The notes: generated by a model from the letters alone, not told the origin. Shown: positions 24,646-32,769, counted from the stretch's first letter. The stretch is DNA of 64,000 nucleotides from DATBFU01 sp035498405 (GCA_035498405.1 DATKAE010000003.1:62001-126000), one strand, 5' to 3'. Made by a program: numbers and translations.

Positions 24646-26211
24646 ATGCTGAGCAACATTCCGATCCTTTCCCTGATCGTCTACATCCCTCTGCTCGGGG
24701 CGCTCGCGATCGTCTTTCTGGTGCCCCGGGAGAAGGCGGGCGCGATCAAGGCCCTGGCGACCGCCGCGGCACTCCTCGACTTCGTGGTTTCGCTGCCACT
24801 CTGGTTCGCCTTCGACCGCGGCGGCGCGGGCTATCAGTTCGTCGAGCGCGTCTCCTGGATCCCGTCGCTCGGCGTCGAATACCACTTCGGGATCGACGGC
24901 ATCTCGCTCGTCCTGATCCTGCTCACGACGCTGATGGGCGTCGTCGCCGTGGCCTGCTCCTACACCGCAATCACCGAGCGTCTCAAGGAGTATTACGTCC
25001 TCCTCCTGCTGCTCCAGACCTTCATGATCGGGACCTTCTGCTGCCTCGACTTCTTCCTCTTCTACGTCTTCTGGGAGGTCATGCTCGTTCCGATGTACTT
25101 CCTGATCGGGGTCTGGGGGGGAGAGAGGCGCCTCTACGCGGCGATCAAGTTCTTCCTCTATACCCTGGCGGGCTCGGTCCTCATGCTGCTCGGCATCATC
25201 GCGCTCTACTTCCTGAACACCTCGGGCTTCCTCGGCTACAAGGGAGCCGGGCACGCGGCGACGTTCTCGATCGAGAAGCTGACCGCCGTCGCCGCGGCGC
25301 TTCCGGCGGAGCTCCAGATCTGGCTGTTCTTCGCCTTCTTCCTGGGATTCGCCATCAAGGTGCCGATGTTCCCCTTCCACACCTGGCTGCCCGACGCGCA
25401 CACCGAGGCCCCGACGGCAGGGTCGGTGATTCTGGCGGCCGTCCTCCTGAAGATGGGGACGTACGGCTTCGTGCGCTTCTCGCTGCCGATGTTCCCGCAG
25501 GCCGTGCAGACGCCCTGGGTGCTGCGCCTGATGGTGACGCTCGCCATCATCGGCATCGTCTACGGCGCCATGGTCACGCTCGTGCAGAAGGACATGAAGA
25601 AGTTGATCGCGTACTCCTCCGTGTCGCACCTGGGGTTCGTGATGCTCGGCATCTTCGCGCTGAACATGGCGGGAGTGCAGGGCTCGGTCCTGCAGATGGT
25701 CAACCACGGGATCTCGACGGGCGCGCTCTTCCTGCTCGTCGGCATCGTCTACGAGCGGCGGCACACGCGAATGATCGCGGAATACGGGGGGCTGGCGCGC
25801 CAGATGCCGCTCTATGCCACGTATTTCCTGGTGATGGCCCTCTCCTCCATGGGTCTGCCGATCTTGAACGGCTTCATCGGCGAGTTCTCGATTCTGCAGG
25901 GCGCCTTCGCGAAGTCCTTCTGGTGGGCTCTCTTCGCCGCGACCGGGATCGTGCTCGGGGCGGCCTACCTGCTGTGGCTCTACCAGCGGGTCTTCTTCGG
26001 TGAGCTCTCGAACCCCGCCAACCAGAAGCTCGCGGACCTGACGCTGCGAGAGCAGTGGACGTTGGTGCCCCTGGTGATCCTGGCTTTCTGGATCGGCCTG
26101 TATCCAAAGCCGATCTTCGACGTCCTGCGCGTCCCGTCCGAGAAGATCGTGGCGGCCGTCGGGGGTGTGACGATGACCCCGCCCGCCATGGCAGAGAAGA
26201 AGGTGAAGTAA
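24646..26211 (+). CDS. nuoM: NADH-quinone oxidoreductase subunit M
   Basis: This 521-residue antiporter-like subunit is about the usual length. FYVFWEVMLVPMYFLIGVWGG holds the conserved Glu; KVPMFPFHTWLPDAHTEAPT and the QKDMKKLIAYSSVSHLG lysine segment are intact. About fourteen helices. The ATG is preceded by GAGGAAGG. The stop TAA overlaps the ATG of a 32-codon reading frame (TAATG) that leads into nuoN. Confidence 0.95.
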   Translation: MLSNIPILSLIVYIPLLGALAIVFLVPREKAGAIKALATAAALLDFVVSLPLWFAFDRGGAGYQFVERVSWIPSLGVEYHFGIDGISLVLILLTTLMGVVAVACSYTAITERLKEYYVLLLLLQTFMIGTFCCLDFFLFYVFWEVMLVPMYFLIGVWGGERRLYAAIKFFLYTLAGSVLMLLGIIALYFLNTSGFLGYKGAGHAATFSIEKLTAVAAALPAELQIWLFFAFFLGFAIKVPMFPFHTWLPDAHTEAPTAGSVILAAVLLKMGTYGFVRFSLPMFPQAVQTPWVLRLMVTLAIIGIVYGAMVTLVQKDMKKLIAYSSVSHLGFVMLGIFALNMAGVQGSVLQMVNHGISTGALFLLVGIVYERRHTRMIAEYGGLARQMPLYATYFLVMALSSMGLPILNGFIGEFSILQGAFAKSFWWALFAATGIVLGAAYLLWLYQRVFFGELSNPANQKLADLTLREQWTLVPLVILAFWIGLYPKPIFDVLRVPSEKIVAAVGGVTMTPPAMAEKKVK

Positions 26212-26309
26212 TGCCTCCGCTTCCGCCCCGAGTCGCCGAGCAGGAGGCCCCCCTGTTGAAGTTTTCGGCCGCCGGTCGCGCAGCGACCGCGGCGGCCCGA
26301 GTGCCGTGA
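26211..26309 (+). CDS. 32-residue reading frame bridging nuoM and nuoN
   Basis: ATG overlaps the nuoM stop (TAATG), and TGA overlaps the nuoN GTG (GTGA). The predicted peptide begins MPPLPPRVAEQEAPLLKFSA and has no recognised motif or membrane helix. The two couplings suggest that ribosomes are handed from nuoM through this frame to nuoN. It could simply be a coupling device, or the remnant of an N-terminal segment of NuoN. Confidence 0.4.
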   Translation: MPPLPPRVAEQEAPLLKFSAAGRAATAAARVP

Positions 26310-27757
26310 CCTTCCGGGCCGCGGACTGGTTTCTGCTCTCGCCGGAGCTCTTCTTGACGGCGGGAGGCCTCCTCGTGCTCGCCCTCTCTCCGGCGTTCGG
26401 CAAGGCGAAGGAAGAATTCCTGGCCTACCTCTCGATCCTCTTGGTCGTCGTCACCGGCGCGCTCTCCGCCTTCGTGGCCGCGGCGCCGGCGCGCCGCGCG
26501 GGGCCGATCCTGGGCGGCATGTTCGTCGTGGACAACTTCGCGCTCTTCTTTCAGTTCGCGATTCTGCTCTCGCTCGTGCTGACTCTCCTGGCTTCGATGC
26601 GCTTCGTGGCGGCGGCGCCCTACGCGGGGGGCGAATACTACGCGCTCGTCCTCTTCACCGGTGTGGGCATGCTCTTCATGGCCTCGGGCGACAGCCTGAT
26701 CTCGATCTACGTCGCGTTGGAGACGATGGCGCTCTCCTCCTACATCCTGGCCGGCTACTTCAAGGGGGAGGCCAAGTCGACCGAGGCGGCCCTGAAGTAC
26801 TTCGTGCTCGGCGCCCTCTCGTCGGGTGTTCTTCTCTACGGCCTCTCTCTCATCTACGGCGTGGCCGGGCAGCTGGGGGTGCCGCAGCTGGCGACACTCC
26901 TGGCGGGCACCGAGCGCACCAACCTGCTCGTCCTCGGGATCCTGCTCCTTCTGGCGGGGCTCCTCTTCAAGATCGCGGCGGTTCCCTTCCACTTCTGGAC
27001 GCCGGACGTCTACGAGGGCGCGCCGACACCCGTGACGGCGTTCTTCTCGGTGGGACCCAAGCTCGCCGCCTATGCCGTGCTCGCCCGCGTCTTCTACGTC
27101 GCCTTTCCCAAGTTCCAGGCCGATTGGGGACTGATCGTGGCGTTGGTGTCGGCCGCCACGATGATCTGGGGCAACGTCGCGGCCCTCATGCAATCGAACA
27201 TCAAGCGGATGCTCGCCTACTCCTCGATCGCCCACGCCGGCTATGCGCTGCTCGGAGTGCTGGGCTTCCGCACGCCCTTCGGTCTCTGGGGGGTCCTGGT
27301 CTATCTGCTCGCCTACACCTTCATGAACTTCGGCGCCTTCGCCCTGGTCATCTTTCTCGAGTCGAGGGGTTACGCCGCCGAGTCGGTGGCCGACTTCAAC
27401 GGTCTCGCGCGGCGCAACATGACGGCGGCCGTGGTGATGTTGGTTTTCCTGCTGTCGCTGGCCGGGATTCCGCCGACGGCGGGGTTCATCGGCAAGTACT
27501 ACCTCTTCGCGGCGGCGCTCAAGGCGGGCTATCCGTGGCTCGTGGTGCTCGGGCTCTTGACCTCGGCCATTTCGCTCTTCTATTACTTCCGGATCGCCGC
27601 CGCGATGTTCTTCTCCGACGCGGCGGGCGCGAAGTTTCGCGCCTCGGATGCCTTGACGGCGGCCGTCGTGATCTGCGCGGCGGGCACGCTTCTCGTCGGT
27701 GTGGCGCCCGAAGGGGTGCTCGCGGTCCTGCGCGCCTGCGTGCCCGGCGCCTACTAG
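26306..27757 (+). CDS. nuoN: NADH-quinone oxidoreductase subunit N
   Basis: This 483-residue antiporter-like subunit is the proximal pump. The GTG start precedes FRAADWFLLSPELFL. Conserved features: ISIYVALETMALSSYILAGYFKG with its Glu, AAVPFHFWTPDVYEGAPTPV and QSNIKRMLAYSSIAHAGY with Lys. It is the last nuo gene; the ATP synthase genes start 35 nt later from what looks like their own promoter. Confidence 0.95.
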   Translation: MTFRAADWFLLSPELFLTAGGLLVLALSPAFGKAKEEFLAYLSILLVVVTGALSAFVAAAPARRAGPILGGMFVVDNFALFFQFAILLSLVLTLLASMRFVAAAPYAGGEYYALVLFTGVGMLFMASGDSLISIYVALETMALSSYILAGYFKGEAKSTEAALKYFVLGALSSGVLLYGLSLIYGVAGQLGVPQLATLLAGTERTNLLVLGILLLLAGLLFKIAAVPFHFWTPDVYEGAPTPVTAFFSVGPKLAAYAVLARVFYVAFPKFQADWGLIVALVSAATMIWGNVAALMQSNIKRMLAYSSIAHAGYALLGVLGFRTPFGLWGVLVYLLAYTFMNFGAFALVIFLESRGYAAESVADFNGLARRNMTAAVVMLVFLLSLAGIPPTAGFIGKYYLFAAALKAGYPWLVVLGLLTSAISLFYYFRIAAAMFFSDAAGAKFRASDALTAAVVICAAGTLLVGVAPEGVLAVLRACVPGAY

Positions 27758-27780
27758 GCTCGGACGCCTCGGCACCCGTT

Positions 27781-27786
27781 TAGACT
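27781..27786 (+). promoter_or_regulatory. Candidate -10 box (TAGACT) before atpZ
   Basis: TAGACT lies exactly 6 nt before the GTG at 27793. The same TAGACT-N6-GTG arrangement precedes aroC (58136) and the helicase gene (60007), which points to leaderless transcription. No -35 consensus is visible. Confidence 0.5.
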
Positions 27787-27792
27787 GCTCCG

Positions 27793-27993
27793 GTGTCGCG
27801 CTACAGCCTGGTCGCGGAGGGCTCGACTGCCGGCCTGATGTTCCTGGCTTCGCCGGTGGCGGGCTACTTCCTCGGAAAGTGGCTGGGGGAGTGGGCGGGG
27901 CTCGGGCGGGTGCCGGCCTACGCGGGAGCCGTGCTGGGCCTCTTGGCCGCGTTCCGGAACCTCTTGCGGCTGGTGGCGCGGATCTCCCGGTGA
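27793..27993 (+). CDS. AtpZ/AtpI-type small membrane protein of the ATP synthase locus
   Basis: A 66-residue protein with two helices: SLVAEGSTAGLMFLASPVAGYFLGKWLGEW and VPAYAGAVLGLLAAFRNLLRL. This hairpin with G-x-x-x-G spacing matches the AtpZ family found at the head of F-type ATP synthase operons, where AtpZ/AtpI help assemble the c-ring or transport Mg2+. The stop overlaps the next gene (GTGA). Confidence 0.75.
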   Translation: MSRYSLVAEGSTAGLMFLASPVAGYFLGKWLGEWAGLGRVPAYAGAVLGLLAAFRNLLRLVARISR

Positions 27994-28358
27994 GCGGTCC
28001 CTCCGCGGGCATCGAGGCCCTGCTCGGGCGCGTGCGGCGGCGCGCCTTCGGGATCGGGGGGCTCGGCGCGGCCGCGTCGTTTCTGGTGGGATGGCGATTC
28101 GGCGTGTCCTTGACAATCTCGGCGGCCGTCGTTATTTTCAGCTTTCTCGTTCTCGAGAGGCTGACGGAGCGCCTCGTTCCCCGGCAGGTGAAGCCCGGTT
28201 TCCGTACGTTGCTGCCGCTCTTGCTGGTGACGGCCGCAAGCTTCGTGCTCTTGGGTCTGGTCCTCTGGCGCTGGAAGGGTTTCGATCCCGTGGCGGGCGC
28301 CGCGGGACTTTCGGTCGTGGTCCTGGCGGTCATTCCCGAAATCTGGACGAAGGAGTAG
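27990..28358 (+). CDS. ATP synthase protein I-like membrane protein
   Basis: A 122-residue protein with four hydrophobic segments starts at a GTG overlapping the previous stop. The size, four-helix layout and position between an AtpZ-like gene and atpB fit AtpI, an assembly factor for the c-ring. Sequence resemblance is weak, so the call rests largely on context. atpB starts 9 nt downstream. Confidence 0.65.
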   Translation: MSGPSAGIEALLGRVRRRAFGIGGLGAAASFLVGWRFGVSLTISAAVVIFSFLVLERLTERLVPRQVKPGFRTLLPLLLVTAASFVLLGLVLWRWKGFDPVAGAAGLSVVVLAVIPEIWTKE

Positions 28359-28367
28359 GGCGAAGGC

Positions 28368-29129
28368 GTGGGCGAGCACCATTCGATTCTTTACGGTCCG
28401 GTCAATGCGCTGCTCTTGAAGCTGCTCGGGGAGCCGCCGGTCGGAAAGCTGCCGCCGCCGTGGGCCGGTTTCCTGTTCCCCGACGGGAAGCAAGCCTGGA
28501 TTCCCGACGCCGCGATCATGACGCTGCTGCTGCTGTTGATCTTCGCGGTCTTCTTCCCCTGGGTGGCGCGCCGCTACAGTCGGGAGAAGCCCGGCAACCT
28601 CCAGAGCTTCCTGGAGATGCTCGTCTCCTTTCTGCGCGGCATGGTCGACGACGCGATCGAGGAGGGGGCGCAACGGAAGTACCTGTTCCTGATCGGCGGC
28701 CTGTTCGTCTTCATCGCCGCAGCCAATCTTTTCGGGCTTTTCTTCTTTCTCCAGCCGCCGACCGGCTCGCTGTCGACGACGGCGGCCCTCGCGGTCGTCT
28801 CCTTCCTCTACTTCAACTGGCAGGGCATCAAGGAGCACGGCGTCGGGTACCTCAAGCACTTCACCGGACCGCTCCTCGCGATCGCGCCGCTCTTCTTCGT
28901 CATCGAGATCATCGGGACCTTCGCGCGAATCCTTTCCCTGTCGCTGCGTCTTTTCATGAACATCTATGGCGAGCACACGACCACCAACGTGTTCGCGAGC
29001 CTGGTTCCGATCCTGGTGCCCTGGCCGATGATGGCGCTCGGGATCTTCACGGCGCTCTTACAGGCCTACGTGTTTGCGTTGCTGTCGGCGGTGTACGTTC
29101 AGCTGGCGACCGCCCACGAGGAGCACTGA
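28368..29129 (+). CDS. atpB: F-type ATP synthase subunit a
   Basis: This 253-residue subunit contains the essential Arg194 in LSLSLRLFMNIYGEH, next to the c-ring, and the conserved final helix (GIFTALLQAYVFALLSAVYVQLA). It forms the ion half-channels of FO. The GTG start is preceded by AAGGAGTAGGG. atpE follows 62 bp downstream. No genes for subunit b or for F1 are in the window, so the ATP synthase genes are split over at least two loci. Confidence 0.93.
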   Translation: MGEHHSILYGPVNALLLKLLGEPPVGKLPPPWAGFLFPDGKQAWIPDAAIMTLLLLLIFAVFFPWVARRYSREKPGNLQSFLEMLVSFLRGMVDDAIEEGAQRKYLFLIGGLFVFIAAANLFGLFFFLQPPTGSLSTTAALAVVSFLYFNWQGIKEHGVGYLKHFTGPLLAIAPLFFVIEIIGTFARILSLSLRLFMNIYGEHTTTNVFASLVPILVPWPMMALGIFTALLQAYVFALLSAVYVQLATAHEEH

Positions 29130-29191
29130 CCTTGTGATAGGTTCTCGTCCACCATGGCCCCGGAAGGCCTGAGGAAGAAGGAGATTTTCGG

Positions 29192-29512
29192 ATGCGGAAG
29201 AAAGCGATTCTGATGTTTTTGGTGACCCTTGCGCTGGCCCTGCCGGCGCTCGGTCAGGAGGCGCCAGCCCCCGCCGGGGGGCCCTCGGGAGGGGTCCGAT
29301 GGGGCGTGATCGGGGCGGCCTTCCTGCTCGGGCTGGCGGCCTCGGCGGGAGCCATCGGGCAGGGGAGGGCGACTTCGGCGGCCGCCGACGGCATCTCCCG
29401 CAATCCCGGCGCCGCGAAGGACATCCGGGGAATGACGCTTCTCGGGCTGGTCCTGATCGAGTCCCTGGTGCTCTACGCGCTGCTCATCTGTTTCCTCATC
29501 TTCAACAAGTAA
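29192..29512 (+). CDS. atpE: F-type ATP synthase subunit c
   Basis: A 106-residue precursor. An N-terminal signal-like helix (AILMFLVTLALALPALG) and a short Pro/Gly linker precede the two helices of the c hairpin. Glu90 in LVLIESLVLY is the ion-binding carboxylate. Gln57 in GAIGQG, Ser91 and Tyr95 align with Gln32, Ser66 and Tyr70 of the Na+-binding c subunit of Ilyobacter tartaricus, whereas Thr67 is replaced by Leu. This is most of the Na+ signature, so Na+ or mixed coupling is possible. The ATG follows AAGAAGGAG. Confidence 0.93.
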   Translation: MRKKAILMFLVTLALALPALGQEAPAPAGGPSGGVRWGVIGAAFLLGLAASAGAIGQGRATSAAADGISRNPGAAKDIRGMTLLGLVLIESLVLYALLICFLIFNK

Positions 29513-29571
29513 GTCTTCATCGAATGGGGGACTCCGGCTGACCGGCTCGACCGGCCGGCCGGGGCTCCAAT

Positions 29572-29603
29572 GTCCTCCCGGGGGGACGTTCTGCCCTTTT
29601 TTT
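29572..29603 (+). terminator. Possible intrinsic terminator after atpE
   Basis: A short GC hairpin (GTCCTCCCGGGGGGAC, one G-T pair) is followed after 9 nt by seven T residues (29597-29603). The gap between stem and T-run is longer than ideal, so this is tentative. The rest of 29513-29758 holds no gene. Confidence 0.4.
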
Positions 29604-29758
29604 AGAAACCTGGACGGGCGCCCGGACGTACTAAACTCTGAGAGCCGGTCAACATCGGTGGGGCCTAATCCGTAGAAAGCGAAGAGTCTAAGGGCATTCC
29701 GGGGTCCCGGTCGGATCCGGCAATCGGGTGGGCAAGAATTTTGCGATTGAAGGAGCGC

Positions 29759-30406
29759 ATGGAAAAGGCGAGCTTTCCGGCGAAAGTGAAGAGTCAATCA
29801 ACAGGAGTCACGGCGTGGGACTTCGATTCCCAGGCCATGCCCTATCTCGACTCCTTGTACAACACGGCTTACCGCATGACGCGTAGCAGCGAGGACGCCG
29901 AGGACCTGGTCCAGGAGACCTTCTTCAAGGCGTACAAGTACTACGACAAGTTCGAAGAGGGAACCAATCTGAAGGCGTGGCTCTTCAAGATCTTGAAGAA
30001 CACTTTCATCAACAACTACCGGAAGAAGAAACTCGAGCCGCGCAGCGTCGACTTCGCCGAGATCGAGGACTCCTTCGAGCGGATCGTGCGGCGTGACAAT
30101 ACCGACCAGCCTGCGGATCCGGAGGCCGAGTATTTCCACGGCGTCCTCGATGACGACGTGAAGAAGGCGCTCGACTCGCTGCCCTACGACTATCGGATGG
30201 TCGTGATCCTGGCCGACCTCGAGGATTTCTCCTACAAGGAGATCGCCGAGATCCTGGACTGCCCTGTCGGGACGGTGATGTCCCGGCTCTACCGGGGCCG
30301 CAAGCTGCTCGAGAAGGCCCTCCTGCGTTACGCCCGGCAGCACGGTTACATCCGAGGGGGCGAGCCGAACAAGATGCGCACCCGGCCGAGGCCCCCGGCC
30401 GCCTAA
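29759..30406 (+). CDS. ECF-type RNA polymerase sigma factor
   Basis: At least 215 residues from ATG 29759; a TTG at 29741 would add six. Sigma region 2: YLDSLYNTAYRMTRSSEDAEDLVQETFFKAYKYYDKF. Region 4: LPYDYRMVVILADLEDFSYKEIAEILDCPVGTVMSRLYRGRKLL, the helix-turn-helix that reads -35 boxes. A zinc-finger anti-sigma gene follows 99 bp downstream, forming the usual sigma/anti-sigma pair. The regulated genes are unknown. A basic C-terminal tail ends the protein. Confidence 0.93.
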   Translation: MEKASFPAKVKSQSTGVTAWDFDSQAMPYLDSLYNTAYRMTRSSEDAEDLVQETFFKAYKYYDKFEEGTNLKAWLFKILKNTFINNYRKKKLEPRSVDFAEIEDSFERIVRRDNTDQPADPEAEYFHGVLDDDVKKALDSLPYDYRMVVILADLEDFSYKEIAEILDCPVGTVMSRLYRGRKLLEKALLRYARQHGYIRGGEPNKMRTRPRPPAA

Positions 30407-30505
30407 GGCCCCGGCAGCCCCGGTCTGCTCGGATGGTCCAGCCCTGGAAGCCCCGGGGTTTGGGAAATAACGCGTCGCCCAGTTCCGTTTTGGCTTACCG
30501 GCCAA

Positions 30506-31141
30506 ATGAACTGCACACGGGCCCGATTTCTCATCTACGCCTACATGGACCGGGAGCTTTCCCCCTTGGAGGCCGAGAATCTGTCGCGCCACGTGGGGGA
30601 CTGCCGCTCCTGCGCGACCCGGGCCGCCTCCGCCCGAGGGATCGCCCGGCTGCTCCATTCGAGGGTCGACCGAACGCCGGCCCCCGCCCGCCTTCGGGCG
30701 CGGCTCCATGAGGCTCCCTTCGAGCCGGTTTTGAAGCCCCGATATCCCGCTTTCGCAACGGCTGCGGCCCTTCTCGTGATGCTTCTGCCGCTGGTTTCCG
30801 ACACGAGACCACGGACCGGTTCGATCGCCGAGGCCGGGCTGGTGGCGCCGGCAGCGCCAGCGGCGCCGCTCGTTTCCCGCCGGCTGACTGGCACTTTCGT
30901 GTGCCTCGAGTGCGAGGCACGATCCGAGGCCGGCCTCTGCCCGGTGGCCCACGCGGAGCACGCCACCGGCTTCTGCGCGGACAACGGCGAGCTCTGGAGC
31001 CTGATGCCCGTCAACCGCGACGCGGACTCCCTCGACCGCGATGCGGACTCCGCTCAGGCCTCCCTCGGCCGGACGGCCACCGTGGAGGGCGTTGCCTTCC
31101 CGGAATCCGGCTTCCTGCGAGTGTCGCGCGTCGGATACTGA
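30506..31141 (+). CDS. Zinc-finger anti-sigma factor (zf-HC2) with Cys-rich C-terminal domain
   Basis: A 211-residue protein. The N-terminus has the anti-sigma zinc finger: Cys3, then LSRHVGDCRSC (HxxxCxxC). One membrane helix follows (FATAAALLVMLLPLV). The part beyond it carries TFVCLECEARSEAGLCPVAH and TGFCADNGELW, a possible second metal or redox site outside the membrane. It should hold the ECF sigma factor encoded just upstream. The last five codons and stop (SRVGY-stop) lie inside the first 173-bp tandem repeat, so the C-terminus may have been reshaped by that array. Confidence 0.82.
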   Translation: MNCTRARFLIYAYMDRELSPLEAENLSRHVGDCRSCATRAASARGIARLLHSRVDRTPAPARLRARLHEAPFEPVLKPRYPAFATAAALLVMLLPLVSDTRPRTGSIAEAGLVAPAAPAAPLVSRRLTGTFVCLECEARSEAGLCPVAHAEHATGFCADNGELWSLMPVNRDADSLDRDADSAQASLGRTATVEGVAFPESGFLRVSRVGY

Positions 31142-31649
31142 CCGTCGCCTCCGCTTGCTCGCGGGCCTGCGTTGGGCACCGGCTCGCGGCTCGCGTGGAC
31201 GCACGCTCGACCGCGAGCCTGGCCCGCTCGCTGCGCTCCGGCTCCCGCATCGCGAACCTCCTCCCTCCCTTCGGTCGGGAGACTTTTCGCGATGCGAGCC
31301 GAGTCGGATACTGACCGTCGCCTCCGCTTGCTCGCGGGCCTGCGTTGGGCACCGGCTCGCGGCTCGCGTGGATGCCCGCTCGACCGCGAGCCTGGCCCGC
31401 TGGCTGCGCTCCGGCTCCCGCATCGCGCGCCTCCTCCCTCCCTTCGGTCGGGAGACTTTTCGCGATGCGAGCCGAGTCGGATACTGACCGTCGCCTCCGC
31501 TTGCTCGCGGGCCTGCGTTGGGCACCGGCTCGCGGCTCGCGTGGACGCACGCTCGACCGCGAGCCTGGCCCGCTCGTTGCGCTCCGGCTCCCGCGGCGCG
31601 CGCCTGCTCCCTCGCTTGCGCTCGGGAGACTTCGCGCGCCGCGAGCGAT
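31131..31649. repeat. Three 173-bp tandem repeats with conserved hairpins
   Basis: Copies begin at 31131, 31304 and 31477, an exact 173-bp period; the third diverges at its end. Each unit contains two inverted repeats. One pairs GGCTCGCGG with CCGCGAGCC. The other is an 11-bp stem, CGCATCGCGAA (31246-31256) with TTCGCGATGCG (31286-31296), enclosing a smaller CTCCC...GGGAG stem. In copy 3 the stem sequence changes to CGCGGCGCGC (31592-31601) and GCGCGCCGCG (31634-31643), so pairing is preserved. Together with its right margin it fills the 597-bp gap before the GHMP kinase gene. No gene is supported inside. Confidence 0.85.
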
Positions 31650-31724
31650 AGTCGGAGTTCCGGTTTCCAAGTACCCCCTCTCGACCCGAGGGGGAGAGGG
31701 CAGGCGTGAGGGGGAGTTCCCTCG

Positions 31725-31730
31725 TAGAAT
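31725..31730 (+). promoter_or_regulatory. Candidate -10 box (TAGAAT) of the GHMP kinase gene
   Basis: TAGAAT lies 8 nt before the ATG at 31739, suggesting a leaderless message. No ribosome binding site is visible. Confidence 0.5.
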
Positions 31731-31738
31731 CCCCGCCG

Positions 31739-32743
31739 ATGTCCAACACTGTCGAAGCGTCCGCCCCCGCGCGCATCGATCTGGCGGGGGGGACGCTCGA
31801 TCTCTGGCCACTGCACGTCCTCCATCCGGGCTCGGTGACGGTGAACCTCGCAATCGACCGGCGGGCATCCTGCCGCGTGCGGCGCAGGGCCGGCGGCTTC
31901 CTGGTCCGCTCGGCGGCGAACGGCCTCGAACGGCGGACGAAGCGACCCTCCGAGCTGATGGAGGATCCCTGGACGGCCCTGGTCGGTTCGCTTCTCGATT
32001 CGCTCGGCGCCACGGAGCCTCTGGAGATCGAGGTCTCCTCCGGCGTCCCGTTGGGCTCGGGACTCGGCGGCTCCTCGGCTCTCACGGTGGCGCTGATGGG
32101 AGCCCTCGAGCAATTCGGCGCGCGTCGCCCTTCCTCGGCCGACCCGGTCGACTTCGTCCGGGACGTCGAGACCCGCGTGTTGGGAAAGCCCGCCGGCGTG
32201 CAGGACTACTATCCGCCGCTCAACGGAGGGCTGCACCGCATCTGGTTCGAGCCGGGACGCACCCGAGCCGAACGCGAAGACGCCGACCCGGCGGAGTGGG
32301 AACGGCACCTGACGCTCTTCGACACGGGCGCCGCGCACTCCTCGGGCATGAACAACTGGGAGGTGTTCCGGGCGAGGCTCGAAGGCGACCGGGCCGTGGC
32401 CGCAGCGCTCGAAGACGTCCGTCGGGCGGCCCTGGCGATGGCCGAGGCGACCTTGTCGGCCGACTTCCCCGCGATGGGGCGTGCGCTCGGCGAGGAGTGG
32501 GACGCGCGGCGGCGCCTCGCTCCGGTCGTCTCGACGCCCTCGATCGAGGCGGCCATCGCTGCTGCACGCGTTGCGGGCGCCTGGGCCGGAAAGGCCTGCG
32601 GCGCCGGCGGCGGAGGCTGTGTGGTCTTTCTGTCGCCGCCGGGCAAGACCCCCGCCGTTCGCGAGGCGCTCGCGTCGCTCGGTTATGGATCGGTCCTGGC
32701 AGTGCGGGCCGAAAACCAAGGACTCAAGACGCAGCAGCTGTGA
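31739..32743 (+). CDS. GHMP-family sugar kinase
   Basis: A 334-residue kinase. Motif 1, APARIDLAGGTLDLWP, is followed by the ATP-binding motif PLGSGLGGSSAL (about residues 104-115) and the C-terminal motif GKACGAGGGGCVVFL. The GGT motif resembles D-glycero-D-manno-heptose 7-phosphate kinases and related sugar-1-kinases rather than mevalonate-pathway members. The exact substrate cannot be set. Neighbours give no help: the gene stands alone after the tandem repeats and converges with the ferredoxin/MBL gene. An in-frame upstream ATG at 31706 is less likely because the -10 box lies between. Confidence 0.8.
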   Translation: MSNTVEASAPARIDLAGGTLDLWPLHVLHPGSVTVNLAIDRRASCRVRRRAGGFLVRSAANGLERRTKRPSELMEDPWTALVGSLLDSLGATEPLEIEVSSGVPLGSGLGGSSALTVALMGALEQFGARRPSSADPVDFVRDVETRVLGKPAGVQDYYPPLNGGLHRIWFEPGRTRAEREDADPAEWERHLTLFDTGAAHSSGMNNWEVFRARLEGDRAVAAALEDVRRAALAMAEATLSADFPAMGRALGEEWDARRRLAPVVSTPSIEAAIAAARVAGAWAGKACGAGGGGCVVFLSPPGKTPAVREALASLGYGSVLAVRAENQGLKTQQL

Positions 32744-32769
32744 GGCCTCGGGCGGATCGCCCGGCCGAA

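Noticed and set aside
29605..29642. ECF autoregulatory promoter (GAAACCT ... TCTGA) before the sigma gene
   Set aside because: The spacing is about 26 nt, too long for a normal ECF promoter.
31131..31649. The tandem array as a CRISPR locus or as coding sequence
   Set aside because: Units are 173 bp with no spacer/repeat alternation and no cas genes; translated frames are Arg/Ser-rich and differ between copies.
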